Assembly: GCF_014268585.2 (NCBI RefSeq)
Contig: NZ_CP077092.1
Span: 4,749,501 to 4,813,500 of the forward strand
DNA length: 64,000 nucleotides
Reading direction: 5' to 3'
From: Pseudomonas iranensis
GTDB taxonomy: Bacteria; Pseudomonadota; Gammaproteobacteria; Pseudomonadales; Pseudomonadaceae
Below are positions 41,004 through 49,573 of the stretch, piece by piece (within the stretch, counting starts at the first letter, position 1; every line of letters starts with the position of its first letter). The notes beneath the pieces are model-generated. The model was not told where the DNA came from. It saw only the letters and a list, made by a program, of their open reading frames with translations, and searched no databases. The translations under genes and the position numbers were made by a program.

Positions 41004-41990
41004 ATGAAATTCGATCTCGCCTACTGCCTCAGCCTCGACGACAAGTTGTCGATCTATGACGTTCGCGATCTCAATTTCGATGAGACGGTGGCGTTTGACT
41101 CGGCGAAGGAACACTTCCAGTGCCCCAACGATGCCTGTCGTTCGGCGTTCGAGGCTTCCAATGAGTTGGGTACGTTCAACGCCAAGAACGTGAACTACGT
41201 GCGCACGCCGCACTTCAAGAATCTGCCGACCACGCAGCATGTGGCGGGTTGTCCGTATGTGAGTTTGAAGGCTTCAGCGTCTGGCGTTGAAACGGCGGAT
41301 GGCGAGGTGGATGACGGGCGTGAGGAACACTTCCCATCAGAGTTGTTGCTGACCCGGCGTGAGTATGTGCGCAAGCCTGTCACGCCAGCGGGGGCGGAGG
41401 ATGTGTTGCGCGATGACTCGGTGCGGGTGGCGGCGGACGCTGGTAAAGAGTCGGCGAGTCGTGAGTCGGCGCCGGACAAGACCAGTGTGTTTGCGCATCC
41501 GGTGGAGTGTTTTGTTTCCAACTTCGCCGACAAGGATTTGCTCAAGCGCATGCCGTTGAAGGTCGGCGAGCATACGGCGCCGTACAGTTCGTTCTTCAAG
41601 AAGATTGAATATCTGACGGACAACAAGGGGCTGATCTACTGGGGGCGGATCAAGAAGATCGAGGACTTCCACAGTGCCAGTTTTCGGATCGATTTCGAGG
41701 ACAAGGTCTGGTTCAAGAAGCCCGAAGACAGCAAGAAGAAGCCATATCCGGTCAGCGTTTATCTGAACAAAAAGCTGATCGACAACTACCGCAAGCGCAG
41801 GGCGTTTCTGGAAGAGATCAAGCATGCGGTGGATAGCGACAAGGCGTTGTTCTGTTTCTTCTATGGAGTGACGCCGGAGTTGAAGCAGGTGCCCGGCAAG
41901 AAGAACCCCGATAAGCCTTTCGAGGTCTTCAATGCCAATATCGAGAACCTGGATCACTTCATTATTCGCGAAGCGCCGGGGTTGGAGTGA
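41004..41990 (+). CDS. Protein of unknown function with CoiA-like zinc knuckle
   Basis: Encodes 328 residues from the ATG at 41004 (MKFDLAYCLSLDD), 13 nt after AAGGA; the frame is open 49 codons upstream with proline-rich non-conserved sequence. An N-terminal segment FQCPNDACRSAF...TPHFKNL...HVAGCPY has the C-x4-C, HF, H-x3-C spacing that recalls the zinc part of CoiA-like proteins. The middle (about 95-160) is charged and probably unstructured. The last 170 residues (from CFVSNFADKDLLKRMPL) look like a compact basic alpha/beta domain rich in aromatic residues (VWFKKPEDSKKKPYPVSVYL) that I do not recognise. It lies 184 bp after the HNH gene on the same strand. Nucleic-acid binding is inference. 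Confidence 0.6.
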   Translation: MKFDLAYCLSLDDKLSIYDVRDLNFDETVAFDSAKEHFQCPNDACRSAFEASNELGTFNAKNVNYVRTPHFKNLPTTQHVAGCPYVSLKASASGVETADGEVDDGREEHFPSELLLTRREYVRKPVTPAGAEDVLRDDSVRVAADAGKESASRESAPDKTSVFAHPVECFVSNFADKDLLKRMPLKVGEHTAPYSSFFKKIEYLTDNKGLIYWGRIKKIEDFHSASFRIDFEDKVWFKKPEDSKKKPYPVSVYLNKKLIDNYRKRRAFLEEIKHAVDSDKALFCFFYGVTPELKQVPGKKNPDKPFEVFNANIENLDHFIIREAPGLE

Positions 41991-42037
41991 GGGAGCATGG
42001 GGTTGTTACTCAACCTGTGAGTGCATCATGCCCCGGC

Positions 42038-42757
42038 TTAATCATTCGAGTTCTGCCTCTCATACTCTTGCATAAAAGCCTTGCGCTCCATCTCCGCTAT
42101 CTCCCGCGCGACTTGATGCCGGCGCTCTTTCGCAGCATGCAGCTGGACATCATCGAGGAAGCAATAATGGCTCAGCCAGTGAAGCGTCATTTCCTCGTCC
42201 GGGAAGTAGTAGGACTTGGCTCCCTTGCTGTTCCTTGGGGTGTCGTTCATTTGTTCGTCGAAAACCATCGCCGTGACTTCATTGGGTGGCAAGCACCCTG
42301 TTCCAGCGACCTTGTTGCGGAAACACCAGGCAATTTCATCAATGTGTTTTTGCGCGCTGCGATGGCCGCGCCGATAGAATCGCTGGTGCTCACAAGTCTG
42401 TTGCATCCGCGCCAACATCACCTCGGGGTCTAGCCATTGTCCGAGGCCATGGTTTTGGGCATTGATCATCAGGCCATTCACCCAACGCTCGGTGAAGCGC
42501 AGAACGAACTCGTGATCGTCGGCTTTTTTCGCGTCAGCCAGGATCACGCAATAGCGGGTTTTGATGTGCAGGACCAACAACACATGTTTGCGCTGCACAG
42601 TGATCGCATGAACCAGCCACTGTTCGTCCGCACCATTCATCTCATCAGCTTCTATAACCGGTGACGGCGGTTTGGTGTCCACCGGCGTGATCGTTTTGCC
42701 TTTATGGACACGGCTGAAGAACTTGCTGGCGGCTTCGGTGCAATTAAAGATCAACAT
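42038..42757 (-). CDS. DUF6933-domain protein
   Basis: Encodes 239 residues. It begins MLIFNCTEAASKFF and has the central pattern QWLVHAITVQRKHVLLVLHIKTRYCVILAD, which I associate with the uncharacterised DUF6933 domain. A second region (WCFRNKVAGTGCLPPNEVTAMVF) precedes a basic, coiled C-terminus (ERRHQVAREIAEMERKAF). There is no signal peptide or membrane helix. It lies 33 bp downstream of a gene for a 120-residue unknown protein on the same strand, suggesting a two-gene operon, and is convergent with the zinc-knuckle gene. Function is unknown. Confidence 0.7.
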   Translation of the reverse strand: MLIFNCTEAASKFFSRVHKGKTITPVDTKPPSPVIEADEMNGADEQWLVHAITVQRKHVLLVLHIKTRYCVILADAKKADDHEFVLRFTERWVNGLMINAQNHGLGQWLDPEVMLARMQQTCEHQRFYRRGHRSAQKHIDEIAWCFRNKVAGTGCLPPNEVTAMVFDEQMNDTPRNSKGAKSYYFPDEEMTLHWLSHYCFLDDVQLHAAKERRHQVAREIAEMERKAFMQEYERQNSND

Positions 42758-42790
42758 TCAGGTTCTCTTGGAAGCGCGGGTGACATTGGG

Positions 42791-43153
42791 TCAGTCATCT
42801 CGAACGATCTCTTCGACCCACTCAATTTCGTAAGCCCGACGTTCAATATCAGAAGTCAGCTTCTGCACTTCCTCGCTCAGAATCGACAACTCCGCATGGG
42901 TCAATAAATCATGCGAGACCATGAGCGTCAGTTTCCAAAGCGCGGAGGAACGAGCCAGTCCATCGAACATGCGAGCCATGTCGCGGTTTCGATCATTGAT
43001 CAAGCCGTAGATCATGCCGTAGCGGGCATGGGCCGACAGCGCACCGTGCTGTGTGATTGTCTTGGTATCGGCGAGCACACCTTGGCAAAAACGGTCGAGC
43101 GCGACTTTGCGCAGTTGCTTGAATTTCTTCCAGTCACTTTCACTGATCGACAT
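42791..43153 (-). CDS. Conserved hypothetical protein, helical
   Basis: Encodes 120 residues. It is predicted mostly helical, with ESDWKKFKQLRKVALDRFCQG at the N-terminus, HARYGMIYGLINDRNRDMARMFDGLARS in the middle and LTHAELSILSEEVQKL towards the end. It has no signal peptide or membrane segment. It is the first gene of a probable pair with the DUF6933 gene (33 bp gap). I recall similar unnamed proteins in Pseudomonas but know no function. Confidence 0.65.
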   Translation of the reverse strand: MSISESDWKKFKQLRKVALDRFCQGVLADTKTITQHGALSAHARYGMIYGLINDRNRDMARMFDGLARSSALWKLTLMVSHDLLTHAELSILSEEVQKLTSDIERRAYEIEWVEEIVRDD

Positions 43154-43212
43154 GACGTTTCCCGTGTGTTCTGTTTGACCTCAGCAAGATTAACCCGGTT
43201 AACCGCATTAGC

Positions 43213-44028
43213 TCATCTCGTCCACATACCCAGCATCACTAGCATAAGTAAGCCAACATAGATTTGGGCATGCATTCTATCCGGTATCCGCCCAATCCAC
43301 CGCGCTGCCAATCTGATCCCCAGCAACGAACCAACCGTCAGCAGCGCAAACGCCAGCACATCGACATACCCGATATACCAAACGCCCAAATCACCCCCGG
43401 TGAAACCGGCCAGCGCCATGTACGTCAGCGTCCCGGCCAACGCTACCGGTACGCTGAGCGGATTGGCCATGGACGTCGCTTGCGACATGCTCAGCCCGCA
43501 ACGGCGCAGCAGCGGCACGGTCATGACGCTTCCTCCTACACCTAGGAAGGTCGCGATGGCGCCGATGCCTACACCGCCGGCGGATGTTTCCGTGGTGGTC
43601 AGTCGCCGTGGGAATGTGGTTTGGGACTGTGTGAGAAATCCTCGGCGCAGCAGGCAATCGACGATGGTCACGCCCAGGTAGGCAATGAAGGCGTAGCGGA
43701 TCACTTCGCCGCTGACCCACATCGTAGCGATGGCGCCGACGACCGCACCCACGCCGATAAACCCGCCCAATGGCCAGAGGTATTCCCGGAGCAGATTGCC
43801 CGCGCGCTGGTGTTTGCGTGTGGCGATCAGGGCGTTGACGATCATCACGCAGGTCGAGGTGGCCACGGCGATGTGCATGGCCGACTGGGCGATGGGGTCG
43901 TCGGCTGCGTGGCTGGCGGTGAGCATGCGATAGAGCAGCGGCACGATGACGAAGCCGCCGCCGAAACCGAAGAGCACGGCGCTGATGCCGGTGAGGCAAC
44001 CGAACAGTGTAAGCAGGAGGTAGAACAT
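43213..44028 (-). CDS. TSUP-family (TauE/SafE) transporter
   Basis: Encodes 271 residues with about eight membrane helices. The two halves of the sequence are related, as in all TSUP proteins: LTGISAVLFGFGGGFVIVPLL near the N-terminus and GVGIGAIATFLGVGGSVMTVPLLRR near the middle. The family exports or imports sulfite, sulfoacetate, taurine-derived or other small organic anions across the inner membrane. The substrate here cannot be told. A divergently transcribed AraC-type regulator starts 113 bp away and probably controls it. Confidence 0.9.
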   Translation of the reverse strand: MFYLLLTLFGCLTGISAVLFGFGGGFVIVPLLYRMLTASHAADDPIAQSAMHIAVATSTCVMIVNALIATRKHQRAGNLLREYLWPLGGFIGVGAVVGAIATMWVSGEVIRYAFIAYLGVTIVDCLLRRGFLTQSQTTFPRRLTTTETSAGGVGIGAIATFLGVGGSVMTVPLLRRCGLSMSQATSMANPLSVPVALAGTLTYMALAGFTGGDLGVWYIGYVDVLAFALLTVGSLLGIRLAARWIGRIPDRMHAQIYVGLLMLVMLGMWTR

Positions 44029-44140
44029 GGTGGGCGTCCAGGATCGGGGGAGCCCAGGACATTAGAGCGTGATGCACTGGCCGGCTTCAGTAGTTGGGCC
44101 AATAATGTTCGCGTTTACGCCAATCGCTGGAACACGCCTG

Positions 44141-44908
44141 ATGCGCAATATTTCGATCAATCAGCTCGATGACACGCCTCGCCCGGTCGTGGCCATCGGT
44201 ACCGATTATTCCCACGGCCACCTACGCCCGTTTCATACGCATCGCCGTGGCCAATTGCTCTACGGCGCCACCGGCGTGATGCAGGTCAGCACTCGGAACG
44301 GTAATTGGGTGGTGCCGCCGCAGCGCGCGGTGTGGATTCCGCCGGGCGTGGCCCACGAGGTGTTGATGCTCGGGGTGAGCACCCGCAGCCTTTACATCGA
44401 ACCGAGCAACGTGGAATTGGGGCCGGACTGCCAAGTGCTCAATGTGTCGCCGCTGCTGCGGCATTTGCTGATGGAAGCGGTGGACGTGCCACTGATGTAC
44501 GACCAGGCCGGACGCGACGGTGTGCTGATCAACTTGCTGTTGCATGAACTGGCACGCAGCGCGCCCCTTGCCCTACACATTCCCATGCCCGCCGAAGGAA
44601 AGCTCCTCAGTCTGTGTCAGACCTTTCTGAACATGCCCAACACCCATCAATCCCCGCAGGATTGGGCCGACCAGTTACACATAAGCTTGCGTACCTTTAA
44701 CAGATTGTTTCGGCAGCAGACCGGGCTCAGCTTTCGTCAGTGGCGCCAGCAGGCGTGCGTAGTGCAGGCGTTGGCACGGTTGGCGGCGGGGGAAGCGGTG
44801 ACGCGGATTGCCCTGGACTTCGGGTACGAGAGCCCGGCGGCGTTTTCGACGATGTTTCGGCGTGTGCTGGGACAGGCACCGTCCGTCTGGTTGGAGCCGA
44901 CGAACTAG
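44141..44908 (+). CDS. AraC-family regulator with cupin sensor domain
   Basis: Encodes 255 residues from the ATG at 44141 (MRNISINQLDDTPRP); a longer frame from 44069 has no better ribosome site and would overlap the divergent promoter. The N-terminal cupin has HGHLRPFHTHRRGQLLYG and VVPPQRAVWIPPGVAHEV, i.e. two His metal-type motifs. The C-terminal AraC domain has two helix-turn-helix units (SPQDWADQLHISLRTFNRLF and AVTRIALDFGYESPAAFSTMFRR). It lies opposite the TSUP gene and most likely regulates it in response to a small ligand. Confidence 0.88.
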   Translation: MRNISINQLDDTPRPVVAIGTDYSHGHLRPFHTHRRGQLLYGATGVMQVSTRNGNWVVPPQRAVWIPPGVAHEVLMLGVSTRSLYIEPSNVELGPDCQVLNVSPLLRHLLMEAVDVPLMYDQAGRDGVLINLLLHELARSAPLALHIPMPAEGKLLSLCQTFLNMPNTHQSPQDWADQLHISLRTFNRLFRQQTGLSFRQWRQQACVVQALARLAAGEAVTRIALDFGYESPAAFSTMFRRVLGQAPSVWLEPTN

Positions 44909-44945
44909 GCAAATTCGAAAAATGCGTTTGATCCCGGCCGAAAAC

Positions 44946-44965
44946 AACTGTACAAAAACACAGTA
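44946..44965. promoter_or_regulatory. Candidate LexA (SOS) box
   Basis: AACTGTACAAAAACACAGTA contains CTG-N10-CAG with the extended CTGT...ACAG and matches the LexA consensus core. It lies 36 bp upstream of the small HTH gene and follows the AraC gene, so it probably overlaps the promoter of the HTH gene. Confidence 0.6.
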
Positions 44966-45001
44966 CATTTTCAATCAGCACTTTTGAGCCCGGAGCACAC
45001 C

Positions 45002-45319
45002 ATGGCCTCTCTTGCGATGAACCACGTCCTCGAACGCATTGCCCTTTTCCAGTTCACCCCGACCCACTGCGTCCAGGCCCGCGCCATGCTGGGCTGGAGC
45101 GTTGAACAACTATCGCGCGAGGCAGAGGTGGCGGTGGCAGATATCCAGCGGTTCGAAGCGCAGCAGGACGTGGCAGACGCCGCAAGACTGGCACTGGCTT
45201 ATCGGTTTGAAGCGCAGGGGTTGGTGTTCTTCCCGGGGTTTGCACCGGGGCGCAGTGTCAGGGCGCAGGGTATGGCGGGGGAATCGGTGGGGCGTGGGGA
45301 TTTTGCGATGGCTGACTGA
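45002..45319 (+). CDS. Small HTH (XRE-like) protein, possibly SOS-regulated
   Basis: Encodes 105 residues from the ATG at 45002, with GGAG about 7 nt upstream; an earlier ATG at 44984 lies before that site. A helix-turn-helix of the XRE kind is seen in QARAMLGWSVEQLSREAEVAVADIQRFEAQ (about residues 25-54). The remainder is Gly/Arg-rich and short. A LexA-like box 36 bp upstream suggests induction by DNA damage. It is followed after 41 bp by a HigBA-type toxin-antitoxin pair, to which it may or may not be related. Its target is unknown. Confidence 0.7.
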   Translation: MASLAMNHVLERIALFQFTPTHCVQARAMLGWSVEQLSREAEVAVADIQRFEAQQDVADAARLALAYRFEAQGLVFFPGFAPGRSVRAQGMAGESVGRGDFAMAD

Positions 45320-45360
45320 AATGGCAATTTGATAATTATTCCAAAATAGGTATATTTCGC

Positions 45361-45729
45361 ATGAGTGCAAGGAAGCCGCTTATGTGGGTCTGCAGTAGTA
45401 AAAAAGATCTCAAGCAGATGCCCACAGAGGTCCAAGACGTTTTTGGTCACGCACTGGATCTGGCTCAATGTGGCCTGAAGTATTCAGATGCAAAGCCATT
45501 GAAAGGGTTCGGAGGCGCAGGTGTCCTGGAGTTGATAGAAGACTTCGACACCGACACCTACCGCGCCATTTATACGGTTCGTTTTGGCAGTGCAATTTAC
45601 GTTTTGCACTGCTTTCAGAAAAAGTCGAAAAGCGGGATTAAAACCGCCCAGTCGGACATTGATCTGATCAGAAACAGACTTCGAGCCGCCCAGGAACATG
45701 CGAAAGGATCAGAAAACCATGGAGATTGA
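45361..45729 (+). CDS. HigB-type toxin (phage Gp49-like, COG4679)
   Basis: Encodes 122 residues. The pattern KPLMWVCSSKKDLKQMP, LPKGFGG-like KPLKGFGGAGVLELIEDF, YRAIYTVRFGSAIYVLHCFQKKSKSG is that of the RelE-fold Gp49/HigB toxins, mRNA interferases acting at the ribosome. The start is uncertain: ATG 45361 keeps the family's KPLxW segment, whereas ATG 45382 has a strong AAGGAAG 6 nt upstream. Sequences TTGATA (45329) and TATATT (45351) upstream could be the promoter of the pair. The gene overlaps the antitoxin gene by 11 bp, toxin first, as is typical for this subfamily. Confidence 0.85.
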   Translation: MSARKPLMWVCSSKKDLKQMPTEVQDVFGHALDLAQCGLKYSDAKPLKGFGGAGVLELIEDFDTDTYRAIYTVRFGSAIYVLHCFQKKSKSGIKTAQSDIDLIRNRLRAAQEHAKGSENHGD

Positions 45730-46036
45730 AGTAGGTAGCGGAAACGTCTATCACGATCTGGACTTACCCAATGCAAGTGAAATGCAGGTGAAGTCGCAGC
45801 TCGCAGCGAAAATTGGCGCAATCATTAAGGCGCGTCATCTCACTCAGGTTCAGGCGTCAGAAATCTTGGGACTCTCACAACCCAAGCTTTCCGAAATGTT
45901 GCGTGGCAAATTTCGCGGAATCAGTGAGGCCAAAATGATGGAATGCCTTTCACGTCTCGGACGAGATGTGCAAATTGTAGTCAAATCGGCCCCCCGATCA
46001 CGGAAAGAGGGCCGTATTGAGGTGGTATTCGCTTGA
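45719..46036 (+). CDS. HigA-type antitoxin (XRE, COG5606)
   Basis: Encodes 105 residues from the ATG at 45719 (MEIEVGSGNVYHDL), with AAGGA upstream inside the toxin gene. The HTH is seen in LTQVQASEILGLSQPKLSEMLRGKFRGIS, followed by the family's EAKMMECLSRLGRDVQIVVK. It would neutralise the upstream toxin and repress the shared promoter. The 11-bp overlap implies coupled translation. A GRIEVVFA tail ends the protein. Confidence 0.88.
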   Translation: MEIEVGSGNVYHDLDLPNASEMQVKSQLAAKIGAIIKARHLTQVQASEILGLSQPKLSEMLRGKFRGISEAKMMECLSRLGRDVQIVVKSAPRSRKEGRIEVVFA

Positions 46037-46046
46037 GGCGAACGCG

Positions 46047-47102
46047 TCAGGCATTCTGAGCAAGCGCCTCCCCTTCCTCTTCAACCGCCATCCACCACGC
46101 ACTCCCCCGTTGTGGATGCGCAAGGTTGAACGCCTCCCCCATTCGCGGTGTGGTAATCGCAATACTGCGTTCCCACGCGAGGGCAAGGATGCGGTCGAAC
46201 GGTTCATGCCAGGCGTGCATGGCCAGGTCGAAGGTGCCGTTGTGGATCGGGAAGAGCCAGCGGCCCTTGAGGTCGATGTGGGCTTGCAGGGTTTCTTCCG
46301 GTTGCATGTGCACGTGGGGCCATTCGACGTTGTAGGCGCCGGTTTCCATCAGGGTCAGGTCGAACGGGCCGTATTGTTCGCCGATGCGTTTGAAGCCGTC
46401 GAAGTAACCGCTGTCGCCGCTGAAGAAGATTCGTGTGTCGGCATCGATCATCACCCATGACGCCCACAGCGTGCTGTTGCCGTCGAACAGGCCACGGCCG
46501 GAGAAGTGCTGCGAAGGGGTGGCGACGAAGCGGATACCGGCGATTTCGGTGCCCTGCCACCAGTCGTACTGGCGCACCTTGCTGGCGTCGATGCCCCACT
46601 TGATCAGGGTGTCGCCCACGCCCAGCGGAGTCAGGAAGTAAGTGGTTTTGGCGGCGAGTTTGAGCACCGCTTCGTAGTCGAGATGGTCGTAATGATTGTG
46701 GGAGAGGATCACCGCTTCGATCGGTGGCAGCTCGTCAATGCTGATCGGTGGTTGGTGGAAGCGTTTCGGGCCAGCCCATTGCACCGGCGAGGCGCGCTCG
46801 GCGAAGACCGGGTCGGTGATCCAGAATTTGTCGCGCATCTTCAGCAACAGCGTCGAGTGTCCCAAGCGGTAAACGCTGTGATTGGGCGCTGCGAGCAGAT
46901 CTTCGCGAGTAAGCGGCTGCACAGGAATGGCGGCGCTCGGACGGGTGTCGCGCGGTTTGTGGAAAATCATGTTCCACATGATCCGCAGCATTTTGCGCAG
47001 GCCTTCGCGCTGAACCGGCGCATGATTGCGAAACAGCCCTTGATCCTGGCGCGAGGCTTCAGGCGTGGGTGTGTTGTCCGGGAGAGAGACTGGATTGGCC
47101 AT
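46047..47102 (-). CDS. MBL-fold metallo-hydrolase (NAPE-PLD/UlaG-like)
   Basis: Encodes 351 residues from the ATG at 47102 (MANPVSLPDN). The metallo-beta-lactamase fold has SHNHYDHLDYEAV (HxHxDH metal motif), FFSGDSGYFDGF and a further metal His in LFPIHNGTFDLAMH. It resembles the NAPE-hydrolysing phospholipase D-like outer-membrane or lipoprotein hydrolases of bacteria, but no lipobox or signal peptide is visible. The substrate cannot be told. A TetR regulator starts 211 bp away on the other strand. Confidence 0.88.
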   Translation of the reverse strand: MANPVSLPDNTPTPEASRQDQGLFRNHAPVQREGLRKMLRIMWNMIFHKPRDTRPSAAIPVQPLTREDLLAAPNHSVYRLGHSTLLLKMRDKFWITDPVFAERASPVQWAGPKRFHQPPISIDELPPIEAVILSHNHYDHLDYEAVLKLAAKTTYFLTPLGVGDTLIKWGIDASKVRQYDWWQGTEIAGIRFVATPSQHFSGRGLFDGNSTLWASWVMIDADTRIFFSGDSGYFDGFKRIGEQYGPFDLTLMETGAYNVEWPHVHMQPEETLQAHIDLKGRWLFPIHNGTFDLAMHAWHEPFDRILALAWERSIAITTPRMGEAFNLAHPQRGSAWWMAVEEEGEALAQNA

Positions 47103-47313
47103 GACTGAACGACTCCGAAAAACCGTGTGCTGCACGGTATTCCACGGGAAATGAAAATGGCCAAGCTGCACGCAAAGGCCAAACGCTCTGGTTTGTAAGG
47201 TGCGAGGATTAACGCAACATTACACTGAGCGGTGTAGTTTCTAGGTTGCATCAAAGCCGGCGCCAAGTAAACTGCCGAGTGTAATTTCATCCCTTCTCTA
47301 CTGAAGTCCGCTC

Positions 47314-47922
47314 ATGACCGCTCCACAACGCCTCACCGATCGCAAACGCGAAGCCATCATCCAGGCGGCGATCGCCGAATTCCGTGCCCACGGGTTCGAA
47401 ATCACCAGCATGGACAAGATCGCCGCCACGGCCGGCGTGTCGAAGCGGACGGTGTACAACCACTTCCCGAGCAAGGAAGAACTGTTCGCCGAGATCCTTA
47501 ATCAGTTGTGGGCGCGGATCATTGCCGAGCCATCGGTGAGCTACGACCGCGAGCAACCGCTGCATGAGCAGTTGCGCCTGATGCTGCGAGAAAAAGTGCA
47601 GATGATGGCTGACGAGAATTTTCTCACCCTCGCCCGGGTGGCGATTGCCGCAACCATTCATTCTCCCGAACGTGCGCAGAACATGATCGAGCGCATGGGC
47701 GAGCGCGAGGAAGGACTGACTGTCTGGATACGCGCAGCACAAGCCGACGGACGGCTCAAGCCGGTGGATCCAGAATTTGCCGCGCATCAAGTACAAGGTT
47801 TGCTCAAGGCATTCGCGTTCTGGCCGCAGATCTCGCTGGGTCGCGCGGCCCTTGATCCAGACGCGCAGAATGCAGTTGCCGAGTCGGCGCTGGAGATGTT
47901 CCTGGCACTGTATCAGCGGTGA
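47314..47922 (+). CDS. TetR-family regulator
   Basis: Encodes 202 residues. The N-terminal HTH is clear: KREAIIQAAIAEFRAHGFEITSMDKIAATAGVSKRTVYNHFPSKEELFAEIL. The C-terminal ligand domain (about 60-202) has an AefR-like pattern (LARVAIAATIHSPERAQNM). It probably represses the divergent metallo-hydrolase gene from the 211-bp shared region; this is inference from position. Confidence 0.9.
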   Translation: MTAPQRLTDRKREAIIQAAIAEFRAHGFEITSMDKIAATAGVSKRTVYNHFPSKEELFAEILNQLWARIIAEPSVSYDREQPLHEQLRLMLREKVQMMADENFLTLARVAIAATIHSPERAQNMIERMGEREEGLTVWIRAAQADGRLKPVDPEFAAHQVQGLLKAFAFWPQISLGRAALDPDAQNAVAESALEMFLALYQR

Positions 47923-47943
47923 ATCACTGGCGCGGCGAGCCGC

Positions 47944-48023
47944 GTACAACTAATTTCGTAAAAAGTTATACAAACTCGTGAAAAATTCCTTTCTTGTACA
48001 ACTTTATTAAGTTTTGTATAAGT
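47944..48023. promoter_or_regulatory. Cluster of four TACAA-type motifs before the PAS chemoreceptor
   Basis: Within an A/T-rich block lie GTACAACTAA (47944), AAGTTATACAAACT (47963-47976), TTGTACAACTTT (47994-48005) and AAGTTTTGTATAAGT (48009-48023). The second and fourth are near-inverse copies. They look like operator sites for an unknown regulator, or for a FadR/GntR-type protein, which often reads TTGTA-type half-sites. Confidence 0.4.
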
Positions 48024-48154
48024 AGCCATCTGCCAGTAACGGAACGCTGGCATTGAGCAGTCACCACCGAATGCCGTCTGTGCATTTCGGTCTGCCGGCG
48101 CAGGAATAGGGACTGAATCCTTTTGATTTTCCCCACTTCCCGAGTACCGCAAGC

Positions 48155-49474
48155 ATGTTCTTCAATCGCCAGAAAGCCGCCCTCGCTGAATTGCAACACA
48201 CCGTTTTTGACCAAGCTGCGATGCTCGAAGCGATCAACCGTTCGATGGCGGTGATCGAGTTCGATCTTGATGGCGTGGTGTTGCGTGCCAATGACAATTT
48301 CCTCAAGACCATGGGTTACACGGCTGCCCAGGCGATCGGCCAGCCGCACCGGCATTTCTGCACACCAGAGTTCGGTCGCAGTGCCCAGTACACTGAGCTG
48401 TGGTCGCGCCTGAAAAACGGTCAGTTCCAGTCCGGCACTTTTGAACGGGTCAACAGCAAAGGCCAGCCGATCTGGCTGGAGGCCAGTTACAACCCGATCA
48501 AGGATGCGTCGGGACGGGTGATCAAAGTGGTCAAGTACGCGATGGATGTCACCGCCAAGGTGCAGCAGGAGAACGAGGCCAACGCCAAGCTGCAGGCGAT
48601 CGATCGCGCGATGGCGGTGATCGAGTTCGATCTCGACGGCAACATTCTTACCGCCAACCAGAATTTTCTCACGCGCATGGGTTACAGCCTCGCAGAGCTC
48701 AAGGGCCAGCATCACCGCCTGTTCTGCACCCCGGCGCTGGTCAACAGCAGCGCCTATCAGGATTTCTGGCGGCGCCTGAATCAGGGCGAGTTCTTCCACG
48801 GGCAGTTCGAGCGCGTGGATAAACGCGGTCAGATCGTGTGGCTGGAGGCCAACTACAACCCGGTCTACGACGCTTCGGGGCGTTTGTACAAAGTCGTGAA
48901 GTTCGCGTCTGACGTTACCGCCCGTGTCGAGCAACACGAGCAGGACGCACGCAGTGCCAGCACCGCTTATCACATCTCGGTAGCGACACGAAAAGTCGCC
49001 GAGCAAGGTACGCAAGTGATTCAACAGGCTGCCAGCGAAATGCGCGAAATCGCCGAGGACATCAGCCAGTCCTCAACGCTGATCGCGCAACTGGGCGACC
49101 GCTCCGAGCAAATCACCGCCATCGTCAACACCATCCGCGCGATCGCCGATCAGACCAACCTGCTTGCCCTCAACGCCGCCATCGAAGCCGCGCGCGCCGG
49201 TGAACAGGGCCGCGGCTTTGCCGTGGTGGCCGATGAAGTACGGCAACTGGCGGCGCGCACCAGCGGCTCCACCGCCGAGATCTCCACCATGATCAGTCTG
49301 ATCCAGAGCGAAACACGGCAGGCGATCAAGAGCATGCAAGGCACCCGCGACCGCGCCGCAGAAGGCGTGGAACTGGCCAATCAGGCCGGCACGGTGATTC
49401 TGCAGATTCGCGATGGCGCCAGTGAGGCGGTGGATGCGGTGAGCATGTTTGCCAATGAGCGGGTGTCGGGGTAA
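48155..49474 (+). CDS. Soluble PAS-PAS methyl-accepting chemotaxis protein (BdlA-like)
   Basis: Encodes 439 residues without a membrane segment. Two tandem PAS domains (about 25-140 and 147-262) are strongly alike: [15 protein letters not shown] versus [15 protein letters not shown], each followed by a PAC region ending in VDVTAK / SDVTARV. The signalling domain (about 300-410) has the hairpin tip [25 protein letters not shown]. This layout is that of BdlA, the P. aeruginosa biofilm-dispersal sensor, and of other Aer-like proteins. It may sense oxygen, redox or a metabolite through PAS; haem or FAD binding cannot be told. Confidence 0.88.
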   Translation: MFFNRQKAALAELQHTVFDQAAMLEAINRSMAVIEFDLDGVVLRANDNFLKTMGYTAAQAIGQPHRHFCTPEFGRSAQYTELWSRLKNGQFQSGTFERVNSKGQPIWLEASYNPIKDASGRVIKVVKYAMDVTAKVQQENEANAKLQAIDRAMAVIEFDLDGNILTANQNFLTRMGYSLAELKGQHHRLFCTPALVNSSAYQDFWRRLNQGEFFHGQFERVDKRGQIVWLEANYNPVYDASGRLYKVVKFASDVTARVEQHEQDARSASTAYHISVATRKVAEQGTQVIQQAASEMREIAEDISQSSTLIAQLGDRSEQITAIVNTIRAIADQTNLLALNAAIEAARAGEQGRGFAVVADEVRQLAARTSGSTAEISTMISLIQSETRQAIKSMQGTRDRAAEGVELANQAGTVILQIRDGASEAVDAVSMFANERVSG

Positions 49475-49573
49475 TGGCGGTAGTCTCAGGCACCAGGTAA
49501 AACTCGGGATAGTGGGATGGCAATCACGCGATCTATAGTGACTGCCATCCTTCAGCAAGCGCAGGGAAATCCC

